Shown in pieces: positions 11,337-22,396 of a DNA stretch of 64,000 nucleotides (its first letter is position 1; every line of letters begins with the position of its first letter). This stretch comes from Strobilurus pachycystidiatus (Eukaryota > Basidiomycota > Agaricomycetes > Agaricales > Physalacriaceae). Made by a program: the position numbers and the translations under genes. Location of the stretch: assembly GCA_019915135.1 (NCBI GenBank), contig JAHLMK010000017.1:186001-250000 (forward strand), given 5' to 3'. The notes under the pieces were generated by a model. The model was not told the origin of the DNA, did not search any database, and was given only the letters and a program-made list of their open reading frames with translations.

Positions 11337-14189
11337 ATGTCTGACGTACCCACGCTGAGCGTGACGCTTCTTGGCGCCGGACAAGAGGTCGGGCGCTCGT
11401 GCTGTGTGCTGCAATACCGCGGGAAAACCATTGTCTGCGACGCCGGTGTTCACCCAGCATACAGTGGCATTGCGTCGCTGCCCTTCATTGACGACATGGA
11501 CTGGAGTACGGTCGACGCTCTGCTCATAACACAGTGAGATTTCTGCTTGTATGCGCCATACTCTCCGCTAAATTCCCGGCTTCCAGTTTCCATCTTGATC
11601 ATGCTGCAGCCCTCACCTACATCACTGAAAAGGCGCGTTTTCTGACTCAAAACCTCCGAGTTTCGCCTGACAACTCTCCATAGACAAATTTTAGAGATGG
11701 AAAGGGAAAGGTTTACATGACGCATCCCACAAAGGCGCTGCACAAATTCATGATGCAAGACTTTGTTCGGATGGGGTGAGCTTTCCTTTGAATAACTCTG
11801 AATATATTCTCTAATTTCTGGCAGCACTGATGCCCTCTTTACTCCCATGGAAATGTCCATGTCCCTCGCCTCCATCATTCCTATCTCCGTGCACCAACTC
11901 ATTACTCCATGTCCGGGTGTCACCTTCACTCCCTACCACGCAGGACACGTCCTCGGAGCGTGCATGTTCCTCATCGACATTGCCGGCCTCCGTATACTCT
12001 ACACCGGCGACTACTCTCGGGAAGAAGACAGACATCTTGTCAAAGCTGAAGTGCCCCCAATACGACCGGACGTGCTCATTGTCGAAAGTACTTACGGCGT
12101 GCAAACGCTCGACAGCAGACCTGAGAAGGAGCTCCGATTTACTAACCTAGTCCACTCCATAATTCGTCGCGGCGGTCACGTTCTTCTACCTACTTTTGCT
12201 CTTGGTCGCGCGCAAGAACTGCTCCTGATTCTTGACGAGTATTGGAAGAAGCATCCCGACCTTCACAACGTCCCGATTTACTATGCTTCTGGGCTCGCTC
12301 GCAAATCAATGGCCGTCTATCAAACTTACATTCACACAATGAACTCGCATATTCGATCCCGATTCGCCAAGCGTGATAATCCATTCGTGTTCAAGTTAGT
12401 TCTATCTGCGGATATAGACGTGTTCTCATCCTTACCTAGACACATTTCCAACGTTCCCCAGCCCCGCGGCTGGGAAAAGAAGATAGCTGACGGACCTCCT
12501 TGTGTCGTGCTAGCAAGTCCAGGATTCATGCAATCGGGGCCTAGTCGAGAGTTGTTCGAGTTATGGGCACCGGACTCTCGCAATGGTTTGATCATAACGG
12601 GATATTCCGTCGAAGGAACTTTGGCTAGGGTGAGTGGAAATGACTACAGCAGATCTACTCTCGTCGTGTATATACTACAAGAACTCAATGAATCTGTTTT
12701 TCCTCTTCCACATTTGAGTTCCTCTTTGTTTTGAGACAACAAGCTCATGAACGATATCTAGGATATTATAACGGAGCCTGATGAGTTTGAGTCAGTCAAG
12801 GGTGGGATGATTCCGCGGAAGATATCCGTGGACTACATTTCCTTCAGTGCCCATGTTGACTATTCGCAAAATTCGGAGTTCATCGAGATGATTAAGGCGC
12901 AACACGTCGTACGTCTCTTATACAGACCTTGCGCTCGAACGAAGCTCATTGTCAACAGGTCCTTGTTCACGGAGAACAGACTGCCATGGGTCGACTACGG
13001 GCTGCTATGACTTCGCGATACAAGGAGAGGGACGAAGACGTCAAGATTCACACACCGCGAAATTTGGAGACTTTAAATCTTTCCTTCCGCGGCGAACGAG
13101 TGGCCAAAGTAAGTCGTGCTTGTTTCGCGGACTTCGAGCTCTGATTGCCTTGCAGGCGATAGGGACACTAGCCGACAAGACTCCACAAACTGGCGACGTA
13201 CTATCGGGTCTACTCGTGGCGAAGGATTATTCCTATACTTTATTAGACCCTCGAGACCTTCGAGACTTCGCCGGTTTGTCGACCTGTACTGTGACTCAAA
13301 GACAGTCGGTAGCACTTGGGGTCGGCTGGGATCTGGTGCGATGGCATCTAGAGGGGATGTATGGCCACATTGAAGACGGCGTTGACAAAGATGGAGTGCC
13401 AACAATGAGGGTAAGTCTTCGAGTTTTTCATATTCAGAAAGATACAAAGTCTGCTCGCAGGTCATGGCAGCTATCGACGTCAAGCTTACCAGTCAACACG
13501 AATTGACGCTCGAGTGGGACTCGAGCGCCAGTAATGATATGCTGGCCGACTCTACTTTAGCACTGATCACAGGCATAGATAAGAGTCCAGCTTCAGTGAA
13601 ATGTGGGAGCTCGCACTGCACTTTTGTGAACAACACTAATTCAGGGCTATCGTAGTAACCACGCAGAGCCACTCGCATTCACATTCACACGGCCATCCGC
13701 ATGCTGATACGGATGATGTCCAGGAAGCGACCATGAAACGGATGCGGAACCTGAGTATGTTCTTGGTGGCTCACTTCGGGATGGACGAAGTAGAGTTGCA
13801 CATACCTGATCCAGATGACGATGAGCCTGAGCAGGGCGAGGATGCAAGGGACGCGATAATCTTGATACGTCTCGACGAGGCAGATGCATTGATCAATCTG
13901 ACAACCATGGTGGGTAGCCATCTATGACAGCACCTCTCATCATCTTCTGACTTCCCGTGTTTGACAGGCAGTGACGAGCTCGAACGAGGCGTTGAGGAAA
14001 CGCGTGGAGGCAGTCCTCGACATGGCGCTGACGACTGTTAGCTCATTGACTGAATCATTCAAGTCTGTGGCATCGACACTCAGCAGTGACGCTAAAACTG
14101 CTGGGGACTCCGAGTCTGACAAGGTTGACAATACTGCACTTGGAGTTGGCGAGGCCGAGAACGAGAAGCAGAAGACGATGGATACATGA
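11337..14189 (+). CDS. YSH1: CPSF73/Ysh1, mRNA 3'-end processing endonuclease
   Basis: This multi-exon gene starts MSDVPTLSVTLLGAGQEVGRSC. The metallo-beta-lactamase signature HFHLDHAA is split by the first intron (11534-11586, CA|TTTCCATCTTGATCAT). Then come PYHAGHVLGACMF, YTGDYSREEDRHL and VESTYGVQ, the beta-CASP region (LLPTFALGRAQELLLIL, ASPGFMQSGPSRELFE) and FSAHVDYSQNSEFI with the last metal His. These are the motif set and order of CPSF73/Ysh1, the zinc-dependent nuclease of the cleavage and polyadenylation complex that cuts pre-mRNA before poly(A) addition. The C-terminal part (TLADKTPQ to the end at 14189) matches the Ysh1 CTD in position and includes a His/Ser-rich patch (SHSHSHSHGHPHAD). 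The intron near 13590-13640 was not fully resolved. Confidence 0.93.
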
Positions 14190-14429
14190 TTGAGGTGAGG
14201 AGGCGGTTCGGAGATAGAGTGACTCCTTCAACGCGTCGGTATCAATGTTGCAACTTACCACACATGTCGATGTCCAGCTGTTAAGTTCACCAAAATTAAT
14301 ACATCTCAGCTATGTTGTACAGTTTGCTAATACATCGATGACAATTCGTTTTCAGGCTCTGTTGAGACTATACAGAGACGCACTACATCATCGAAATGAG
14401 AACCGGCAGCGAGGCGTAATGCACGAAGC

Positions 14430-14990
14430 TCACCTCCAAGACGTATCTGGGCTGGTAACGGGCCGCCACTTCGCCGCATAAGAAAGTGCCTGCTTTTCTT
14501 TGCGACTCAGTACGGCTATGATCCACACTAGAATAGCCTCTAGTGGGCATAGAACGCAGGCTGTGATGATGATCCCCAACTCCAACTTTTTCCCCTTGAA
14601 TCCATCTCGATTCACAGCCTCAGTGATTGTGAGAGAAATGAGGGTGATTGCGCTAGCTGTCCATGCTGCAGCTAACAGAATCGCTAAAGCGGTGGCGATT
14701 CTTGAAAAGAGGCGCCCGCGACTGCGAGTGTCGGAACGCGCAAGGACAAGAATAGTAACGTGGTGGACGGCAGTGAGGATGAATGTGGCGGGTATGACCC
14801 ACAGAACCAGCTTGAAGTGAATCGTCGGCATGTACATACATGCAACTGTGAACGCGAAGGTCAACGTGCCAGCAGTGTAGGACGCGCATATGAGAGGAAG
14901 AAGGGGATATGGAAGGGACAACATGCCCACTGCGATGGGAAGAAGAAGTGGGGAAACTTCGCGCTCAAAACACGCCCTGTTTATACGCAC
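14430..14990 (-). CDS. Four-TM membrane protein of unknown function
   Basis: A single open frame encodes 186 aa with four clear hydrophobic segments: around PLLPLICASYTAGTLTFAF, LVLWVIPATFILTAVHHVTI, ALAILLAAAWTASAITLISL and LGIIITACVLCPLEAILVWI, ending in a short basic Ser/Trp tail. An internal Met at MLSLPYPLL is a plausible alternative start. This layout is like the many small MARVEL/tetraspan-like proteins of agaricomycetes. I do not recognise a named family. It is convergent with CPSF73, with 240 bases between stop codons. Confidence 0.65.
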   Translation of the reverse strand: MRINRACFEREVSPLLLPIAVGMLSLPYPLLPLICASYTAGTLTFAFTVACMYMPTIHFKLVLWVIPATFILTAVHHVTILVLARSDTRSRGRLFSRIATALAILLAAAWTASAITLISLTITEAVNRDGFKGKKLELGIIITACVLCPLEAILVWIIAVLSRKEKQALSYAAKWRPVTSPDTSWR

Positions 14991-15698
14991 AGATCGAGTG
15001 GTGGGAATACTCAGAACCCGAGCATATGCACATCAGTCAAGATGTTGCCATGTATCTGATGACCTAGGGTATCTGATACCTTCAAAACATGAGAGGTATT
15101 CTGGTCAGGCGCCCATGATGGCACCCTGGTGACGGTAATTACTTGGGGCGAAATCGGGACAAACTTAATGTTAGTTGCTCTGCGCATGCTTCCCAGGACG
15201 GCCGAGCCGGGGACGCCACCCGCATGCTCTTGGTTGTGATTGTAAACGCATCGTATCTGGCCACACTTGCATGGTACCAATCTTCAGAACACTTGATGAC
15301 ATCTGATTGATAGTACATGAAAATGCGGGACTTTCGAAGAGCAACAATCAGGTCACTCGCTTCGAGCTAAAAGTGTGTGGATCAGCAAGCCATCATGGTA
15401 CCCTTGAGTTTCAGCTACAATGGTCAAGGTCTTCGAGCTCTAGGTTCGCACCGGATGCAATCATTCTTGTCGCAGCGTTCGATGTCAGAACTGCCATCGT
15501 AGTATCTATCCACAACTGTTGAGCGCCGAGGCTTGAGCTCGAGGGAACCGGTTTGCATAACCCAAATTCGACAACAGTCGTCAAGGATGCTCGCAGTGAG
15601 ATCAAGCAAAAAGGTCACTTGAGCTGACATATTCTAACATAACGAGTACTTCGGGGTTCCAAAGGAGATCACAATAGCAAAGCATTCTTCGGTGCGGA
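14991..15698. other. Intergenic, no supported gene
   Basis: About 700 bases between the start of the four-TM gene and the end of the Josephin gene. Several short ORFs on both strands lack motifs. No RNA gene or repeat is seen. Confidence 0.55.
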
Positions 15699-17467
15699 TC
15701 AGCCACCAAATCTCGCCAATCTCCGTCTTCTCATCTCTTCTACATCAACAGGGTCTTCCGCGGGCACAAGCGGGGCAGCATCAGAGGATGGCGCAGTGTC
15801 GTCAGACATAATTGACTCGCTATCGTCCTGAGGTTGTGATACCGGAGGAGCGGGGGGAGGTGTAGGCACAACCACTGATGTGCTTGGTCGCACGGGCGGG
15901 GTCTCAGCAGGAGGAGTCCATCCTTCGGGAACGTGCTCCAGAGATGCGCGAAGAGCTGCCTGTAGTTCCGCGTCATCGTCATCGTAAACCCTATCACCAC
16001 CACCAACGAAAGTCCCGAGAAGTGGACTCGCGGCTCTTGGGGCTGGTATGACTGGAGCTTGTTCCGTGTCCATGTCAACGTCTGTATCTTCTTCGCCTGC
16101 CCCACTCCCACTGGTCCGCGCCATCGCCTCACTCTCGGCTATCGCCCGTCTAAGCTGTTCCTCGTAATCGGCTTGCTGGTTCTGAGGTATATAGCCCTGG
16201 CTGGCCAATTCACGCTGAGCATATTGCTGCTCCGCCGTTATCTGTTGCAGCATCTGCCTGTTCCGCGCCATGCTGGCAGCCACAGGGTCCATGGGCTCGT
16301 TTTCGTCGTCGGGTTCCTCTTCCTCATCCCGTCGATGCGGTTGGAAAAGGGGGGTTTGAGGGCCAGAACTCGAATCGAAACCGCCTGGGAGGGGTATCAT
16401 GGGTCGACGACCAAGAGCCGGAGCAGGAGGAAAGTCAGAGTCCGGGCCCATCATAGAGGCTTGTATTGCAGCCTGCAACTCGTAATCCTCATCTTCAAAC
16501 CCAGCAGTAGTTTCATCTTCAGGACCCGTGGTCATATCAGAGGATGCGGCCGCAGATATCGTCGTTGCTATATGGTCTGCATCCGTACGAGCTAATGCAA
16601 GCGGGGCTTCCGGATCTCGTTGGATTACGGCAAAGACGGAGTAACCTTCAATGAAATTAGCCAACCGAGTAATTATAGACACTGAAACCTCACCTTCATC
16701 TTCAGCATGTTGTATCTGCATTTCGAGGAATGTGTTCCCAATCCATTGTGGGCGCGGTTCAAGAGAGTTGAGATTGAACCAATGCCCCAGGCCGTCGTCT
16801 TCTTGCAAGACATTCGAAGCCGGCCCGAATCGCCTCAAAGTATACCAGTGTTGTTGATGATTCAAGATGAACGCCAATTGAGTGCTAGATGAGGGCGTGA
16901 TGTGTTAATTGAGGCGCCGGCGAACAAAGCAGTGCTCACTATGGTTTGTCCTGATATGGCCTCATTGCTTCTCCTCTCCATCCAACTATACTAGAGCTCC
17001 GTTAACATAGTGAAGGGATGGAAAGACGAATTCAATCTCACTCGAGGTTCCAAACTTCGAGAGCTCTCAACAGCACCTGTACAGAGAAGAAGCCTGACGT
17101 CCGTGTCAGGATAGTGGCAAGATTTAATCGGCAAAAGGCGCACCCGTATCGTCCATGTTCGTGCTTTGGCCGCCGTTATTATCATCATCGAAGCCCACCT
17201 CTTCTTCGTCCAAAGTGAGCGCCAAATTCGAGAGATCAGCCGCGGTGAACTGACAAAGTGTGAGTTCAACGAGCTTTTGTGTTGGATGAAGCAAGATCTG
17301 ACATAGTTTCCCTCTGTTGACAATACTTAAGGGATCCGAACGACGGGTATTCGGGGTGAAAAAGACGTACGCAACAAATTATTGAGGGCATGCTGGGCAC
17401 ACATCATAGAGCCCTCTTCCTGCCTCTCATGATATATATGAGGGATCAGATTCTGAATCGACGACAT
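15699..17467 (-). CDS. ATXN3: Ataxin-3-like Josephin deubiquitinase with three UIMs
   Basis: Seven exons (17467-17371, 17313-17303, 17249-17144, 17093-17042, 16990-16940, 16884-16694, 16645-15699) give 484 aa with the frame closed. The Josephin domain spans about residues 1-190: catalytic Cys in EEGSMMCAQHALNNLL, the conserved QGNYF written by an 11 nt microexon, TGFFSVQVLLRALEVWNL, MRPYQDKP, catalytic His in NHQQHWYTLRRFG and Asn in HWFNLNS. The C-terminal half is acidic and disordered with three ubiquitin-interacting motifs (EDYELQAAIQASM, YEEQLRRAIAESEAMA, DDAELQAALRASLEHV). Ataxin-3 family enzymes trim ubiquitin chains in protein quality control. No poly-Gln tract is present. The 48 bp intron at 16693-16646 is a multiple of three and open, so retention would add 16 residues. 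Confidence 0.92.
17303..17313 (-). other. 11-nt microexon of the Josephin gene
   Basis: The exon reads agggaaactat between a 57 bp intron (17370-17314, gtacgt...caacag) and a 53 bp intron (17302-17250, gtcaga...gtcag). It joins C| from exon 1 to give Gln-Gly-Asn-Tyr before Phe-Thr, the conserved NNLLQGxYF stretch of Josephin domains. Without it neither the frame nor the motif can be made. Confidence 0.85.
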
Positions 17468-17924
17468 CCTGGAAAGAAATGACTGATGGTGGTGGAGAGA
17501 GAAAGACAAGGGCCCAGTCTTACGCGCGTCGCGGGTGCGTTGCATCACAATCTTATCTTATCTCTTCATCAATTCTTCCAGAACCGGAAAGAATTCTCTA
17601 CGCTCCGAGCCTGGGTCCTACGCTCCTGTCAGTGGATGGATTATTTTTGGTTTTGGAGTTCTGTCAGATTGCGAGTCGTCGAGGAAGCATCAATGCACAC
17701 TAAATACAGAGCTGGCTCTGATGCTCTTTAGAACTAATGATCTAAGAGTGCATTGTTGTACATTTTTTTTTCGTCCATTGGACATTTTGGGACTGTACAA
17801 TCAGGGTAACGAAGCGATACGGCAACCCAGTCTGCGTACTTGTGTCTCGTTGTGTCACAGTCAACCTCTGTTCTCTGGACAACTCAACGTAACGTGATTA
17901 CCACCACAGTCAGCGAGGGAGGCT
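17468..17924. other. Intergenic between Josephin start and F-box 3' end
   Basis: Promoter region of the Josephin gene plus the 3' flank of the broken F-box gene. Short ORFs only; nothing else seen. Confidence 0.55.
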
Positions 17925-18804
17925 TCAAAATGAATGATTCCTCGCTCTGTTGTCTTTGGCATAACATCCAAGACGGATTTTTGGAGTTCCGGTGTCTGAG
18001 TGACTCCAAGATAGAACGATACTCTCTTGACGCTCGTCAGATTCGGTTGAGCAAGTACGTCGTCCAAATCTCGGAGGACTTTCATATTCGGCTGTATGTA
18101 AGTGACCGCTGGATTCAACGAAACCGACTTCACATAGATCACCTCCAAATGTGATGACTTTAGTCGTTCGAAGTATAGCGGGAAGGTTAGGGTGAGGCGT
18201 GATTGTGAAGGGAATGACGAGTTGCTCTAGATTTGTGTTTTTTGCGAGAGAAATGATCTTGTTGCCTATGGAATAATGAGTAAGTAGTTTCGTGTATGGA
18301 CGGGTGATTGTAATCACTCTCTGTCGCCCCGGAATTCAGATACTCAACGAACTCGAAGGATTTTAGCGTCGGCCCCAGCAGAGCGAGGAACTGGGTGGCC
18401 TCTTCAAAGAGCTGCACGCGCGTCGTCTTGGCATGTATCGCCACACGTTCGAGCTTGGACATCTTGCTTCCATGCCTGATAAGCCAAGACAGCGGAGAAG
18501 GATAGGTGATACGGGTCTCGGTTACGTCTTGAACTTCCGACCAGCACATCAGGAACTCGCGAAGTGCGGTACTGCTGGGTGTTATCCGCTCGAAGAACGT
18601 ATTTTCGGGACCCGCCATGTCGCAGAAGAAGCAATCCTTGACGATGAGTGTCTCCAGATGGGGTATGGCGGCGACAATGTCGCAAAGGTAGGTTATGGAC
18701 TTGAAGGTCACGAGTTGGAGATGAAGGCAGGTGATATGAGATGAGCGGAGGTGGGAAACAAAGGAAGTGATAGTCTCTGGTGTTATGCCCAGGTCGAGAA
18801 TCAT
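17925..18804 (-). pseudogene. F-box/LRR-like gene, 3' part, severed by element A
   Basis: This is the C-terminal two thirds of an F-box gene whose 5' part is at 51902-52281. Exons 18799-18318, 18265-18143 and 18091-17925 (introns of 52 and 51 bp) follow on in frame from the right-hand part once element A and one TSD copy are removed. The total is 1152 nt, 383 aa. Visible segments include LRSSHITCLHLQLVTFKSI and IPHLETLIVKDCFFCDM, an LRR-like spacing usual for agaricomycete F-box proteins. The reading frame has no lesion of its own, so the element is the only inactivating event. Here it lacks the F-box and a start codon of its own. Confidence 0.85.
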
Positions 18805-19125
18805 TGTGACGGGAAGTAGGCTAGTCCATACTTAAGGTTAGGGTTACTCCCGTATACCGTATACGTAGTTACCGTTTTTGTATCTTTACTATCACATCGT
18901 TCTTGCATGCATACTCATTGATTCCCGTCGCGCCGGCTGAGCGCTCCTGAGACCGCTCCCCGACGACGGGTCACATCGTCTCTTCGGCCAGAGTTACAGG
19001 CCAACCGACTTCCATTACGAATATCTACATATTCGTACTTGGACGACTACTAGCGTATACGGCTACGCTACCTACATCCGACTCCCTCTTGGCGAGAAGT
19101 CTATGATATCCTGGGCCCGATTACA
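18805..19125 (+). repeat. 5' LTR of element A
   Basis: 321 bp, TG...CA ends, same length and sequence as 51581-51901 by direct reading. Preceded by TSD atcat at 18800-18804. Confidence 0.95.
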
Positions 19126-19532
19126 GTGGTGGGGACACCCAGGACTTCACCAAGCCAGGTGGAAGTCGGATATATTCTCATCACGACTGCTGCACGGTCA
19201 ACGTCAGCTATCGTTCGGAAGGAAGGAAAACGGAACGATGGCAGCTGAATGCGCCCGTTGCGAGAGGAGGCGAATACGAGCAGAGAATAGGGAAGGATTC
19301 TGGCTGCTGTATGCGCCATGGGTCAGCTAGCCGAACCAAGGACCCACTTCTCGCAGGGTTGTGCATTAAACGTGGCGTTTGACAGTTATTGGCAATTCTG
19401 CTGCGTTTCACCGGAAATTTTCAGTCTGTTGCGCTCTCCCAGCTACTCCCAACATCTAGTTTATGTTCGCTGCGCGCGCGTCTACTCCCGACTCACAGCC
19501 CAACAAACCGAAAAGCAGACGCGCAGTGTCAG
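19126..19532 (+). other. Element A leader, first part, with probable tRNA primer site
   Basis: One base after the LTR is TGGTGGGGACACCC (from 19127), a TGG-starting primer-binding site as expected for tRNA priming. The primer tRNA is not identified. The rest is non-coding leader, broken at 19532 by element B (TSD gtcag 19528-19532) and resuming at 31127. Confidence 0.65.
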
Positions 19533-19841
19533 TGTAACGGACATTGATTAGTTTCTACACTTCTGCGTTATCGACTATGCTTACCTTTCAAACACGCCTT
19601 AGGCGTCACCAAGTGACGGTGCTGTTCAACCCAGTCGCCGTCTATCCTAGTCTAGATTAGATTAGGTTGTATTAGTATAGCCGCCGAGACGGCCTAGATT
19701 CCGTATGTACATCATTTTCAATTCATCTCTTTACCATCATCATTGTTCACGCCAGTAAGACTGCGCTTGAACGGTGAACGGTAAGAGTTCTAACATTGCT
19801 CGCTAACTACTCGCTAGGTTATAATCTTAGCCCACGTTACA
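19533..19841 (+). repeat. 5' LTR of element B
   Basis: 309 bp, TG...CA ends. It carries two donor-like sites near its end (cca|gtaaga and acg|gtaaga), of interest for splicing to the third ORF. A TGG primer site (TGGTGGACACTGTGGG, from 19843) follows after one base. Confidence 0.94.
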
Positions 19842-20122
19842 TTGGTGGACACTGTGGGAACTACCTAGCAGCTTAGCCGGCAAATTCTACGAGTCTAATC
19901 ACGGACGTTCCATCGTACTTCGACGATCAAGGGCGCATCGATTGGTCTTTCCTTCTGGCTGGTAATCGACACTATCGACGACTGCCTACGACTCCTGCTC
20001 GACCGTTACCGACTTCGTCGTCTTCACCCATCATTCACCCTGCCGACACGCGGTCAACACGCATTGACTTTTCTGAAGCGATCACTAGCACCCCTGCCCG
20101 AGACAACCGACCTACTGCTACG

Positions 20123-22396
20123 ATGACCGACCCAGAGAAAGCGGATAGCAGCACTCCGCAGAAGGCTATTCGTCCAGGGATGGAGAATGGATACGCGTTG
20201 TCGCCGATGGCGAAGTTGAGGTTGGAGTACGAAGAAGGGGATCCCGAAGTCGCGGATGTTACGTCGACGAAGTTCATGACGGACTGGCTCTCGAAGAGAG
20301 TGTTGAAGGAGGATTGGGTGATAGACCGACGAGGAGAAGGAATAGAAGGAATTCAGTGGGGTCTGAAGATGGAGTGGCTGAAGAAGATCGCGAGGACTTG
20401 CCTGGATCTGGAAAGGTTCCTGAACCTAGCCGGTCAATTAATCGAGGAAAGGAAGGCCGTCTATCAAGTCGACCCCGACGGGATGTTATACGAGACGCTG
20501 GAAGGTACTGATTCTCTGAAGTCTCTCGTGGCTGCGTGGGGTCTGCTGAAAACTAGGCTCAGCTACGGCGACAAATACTTCCAGAAGTACGCTCAGCAAT
20601 ATCGGGACAACGAGAAGCCTCCTGGATCGCCAGTGTCAACGGATGCAGGCGCTTACAATTGGCTTCGACAGGATGACGTTCCGGTCGCGACAAAACTTCG
20701 AAATATGTATATTGACGTTCCGCATCATCAACAGACTATCGAAGGTTTCGACGCCAGTCATCTTCCTCGTATTCGCAGCACTCCGGGCGTGGAGTCTTTC
20801 ATCAATCTACCACCCGCCTTCGACAATCTGCGCAAGGCTCCGATTCCGGCTCCCGAGTCCGCGGGCAAAGGGAAGGAGAAGGAAGCCGGTACATCTCGTA
20901 ACCCATTTCAGACGCAATCCGACACTGCACCAAAAGTCAAGGACGAGAATCTTTCGTTTCAAGAAATACGTGGTCCGCTTCTAGGTCCCGAGGTCTCTTT
21001 CAAACAGGACGCCGATTTCTTTCCGGATGTGGCTCCCGCTGGGGGGGTAACAAAAGACGAGGAAGATCAGCGCCCGGTTAAGGATGACAGAGACGAGAAG
21101 GGTTGGCGGCCAGCAGGAAACGGAAGAGGAGGTCCTGGAGGAGGTGGAGGAGGGGGTAGCGCTGGAGGTGGTGGTGGAGATGGCAGAGGGTACAACGGAA
21201 GAGGCCATGGTAGGGGAAACCCATGGAATAATGGGAATCGAGGAAACACGCACGGTGGAGGCGGAGCACCTCCTCCTCCTCCTCCGCCAGGCGGCGGAGG
21301 AAACGGAGAAGAGGAGGATCGAGATGGGCGCAAGAGGATGCCTTCATACCCTTTAGGAGTGGATGTATCGATCCCATACGGACAATTTGCACCCACAATA
21401 AAAGCGGAGATTAAGGCGTCCGATTTGCCTGAATACGACGGAGACCCAGACAAGGCTATCAGTTATTTCTACGAAATACAAGGTTTCGCAGCGATGGGTG
21501 GCTATATGCCTTACGCGTTAGGGTTTTGGCTGGGTCAAAGATTGAAAGAAGGCTCACCTATCCGATCGTGGTTTCAGAATCTTTCAGCGGAGGATCAAGG
21601 CTTGATGAAGTCAAACTGGGTGAATTTCGTGAGGATGATCAAGACTTCGTATTTGGGGGAGGCATGGCAGGAGAGAATGAATGTCAAATACGAAAACAAT
21701 CATTTCCGAGAAGAGGGTCACGAAAAGGAATCACCTCAGGAATTCGTCAATCGGCGCATTATGTGGTCGAGAATGTTGACTTACGTGCAGGAAGGTACAC
21801 AAAGCGAAGTCAAAGAAGTCATGAGAAAGGCGCCTGTGTCCTGGAGGGCACATCTACGATTGGATACAATCTTGAACACTCGAGAACTGCATCTGCGAGT
21901 AACCGAGGAGGCGGAACAGCTGGTGTACCTGGCGAGGCAGTCGTACCGAAGAGAGAGGCGAGACTTTTCTACTAGGAACACCAATCTAGTCAACGGTAAT
22001 GGCGAGAGTGAAGACGAATATGCGGAGGCAAAAGTATCGGAGAAAAGAAGTCATGAGGACGCATTCATGGAGGTGTATGCTACGACACAGAAGAGAATAC
22101 GAGCGCCTCCGAAGGAGGGTTACATGTTTCCGAAGGCTGACCACGTGAAGACGAAAATGAACCGCGAGCCGCCGTCGCCATGTAAAGTTTGCAGTAGTGG
22201 AAAACATTGGGACAGGGAATGTCCTCATTGGGAAGAGTACCTACGGAGACGAGATAAGGCCGCACTGCGTCTAGAAGCGGAGGAAGTAGAAGAGAGAGCG
22301 TACAAAGCAGCGTACAGTGTACTGTTATTTCAAGAAGCAGCAAGCCGAAGCAGTACGAAGACCAATTCGGATTTTCAGAGGCCGCTCGACTTCTAA
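20123..22396 (+). CDS. Element B gag
   Basis: 757 aa from a true ATG. The first 300 residues are an extension with no recognised domain (LKMEWLKKIARTCLDLERFL and similar helical segments). Next comes a Gly-rich low-complexity stretch and a PPPPPPP run, then a capsid-like retrotransposon gag domain (roughly residues 415-620, from PTIKAEIKASDLPEYDGDPD through SPQEFVNRRIMWSRM). A CCHC zinc knuckle lies at 22181-22222 (C-X2-C-X4-H-X4-C, CKVCSSGKHWDREC). The role is particle assembly and RNA packaging. Its 3' end overlaps the pol frame by 139 nt. Confidence 0.9.
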   Translation: MTDPEKADSSTPQKAIRPGMENGYALSPMAKLRLEYEEGDPEVADVTSTKFMTDWLSKRVLKEDWVIDRRGEGIEGIQWGLKMEWLKKIARTCLDLERFLNLAGQLIEERKAVYQVDPDGMLYETLEGTDSLKSLVAAWGLLKTRLSYGDKYFQKYAQQYRDNEKPPGSPVSTDAGAYNWLRQDDVPVATKLRNMYIDVPHHQQTIEGFDASHLPRIRSTPGVESFINLPPAFDNLRKAPIPAPESAGKGKEKEAGTSRNPFQTQSDTAPKVKDENLSFQEIRGPLLGPEVSFKQDADFFPDVAPAGGVTKDEEDQRPVKDDRDEKGWRPAGNGRGGPGGGGGGGSAGGGGGDGRGYNGRGHGRGNPWNNGNRGNTHGGGGAPPPPPPPGGGGNGEEEDRDGRKRMPSYPLGVDVSIPYGQFAPTIKAEIKASDLPEYDGDPDKAISYFYEIQGFAAMGGYMPYALGFWLGQRLKEGSPIRSWFQNLSAEDQGLMKSNWVNFVRMIKTSYLGEAWQERMNVKYENNHFREEGHEKESPQEFVNRRIMWSRMLTYVQEGTQSEVKEVMRKAPVSWRAHLRLDTILNTRELHLRVTEEAEQLVYLARQSYRRERRDFSTRNTNLVNGNGESEDEYAEAKVSEKRSHEDAFMEVYATTQKRIRAPPKEGYMFPKADHVKTKMNREPPSPCKVCSSGKHWDRECPHWEEYLRRRDKAALRLEAEEVEERAYKAAYSVLLFQEAASRSSTKTNSDFQRPLDF

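Noticed and set aside
18830..18850. Telomere-like ggttagggtta in the A LTRs
   Set aside because: A single unit, not a tandem array; part of the LTR.
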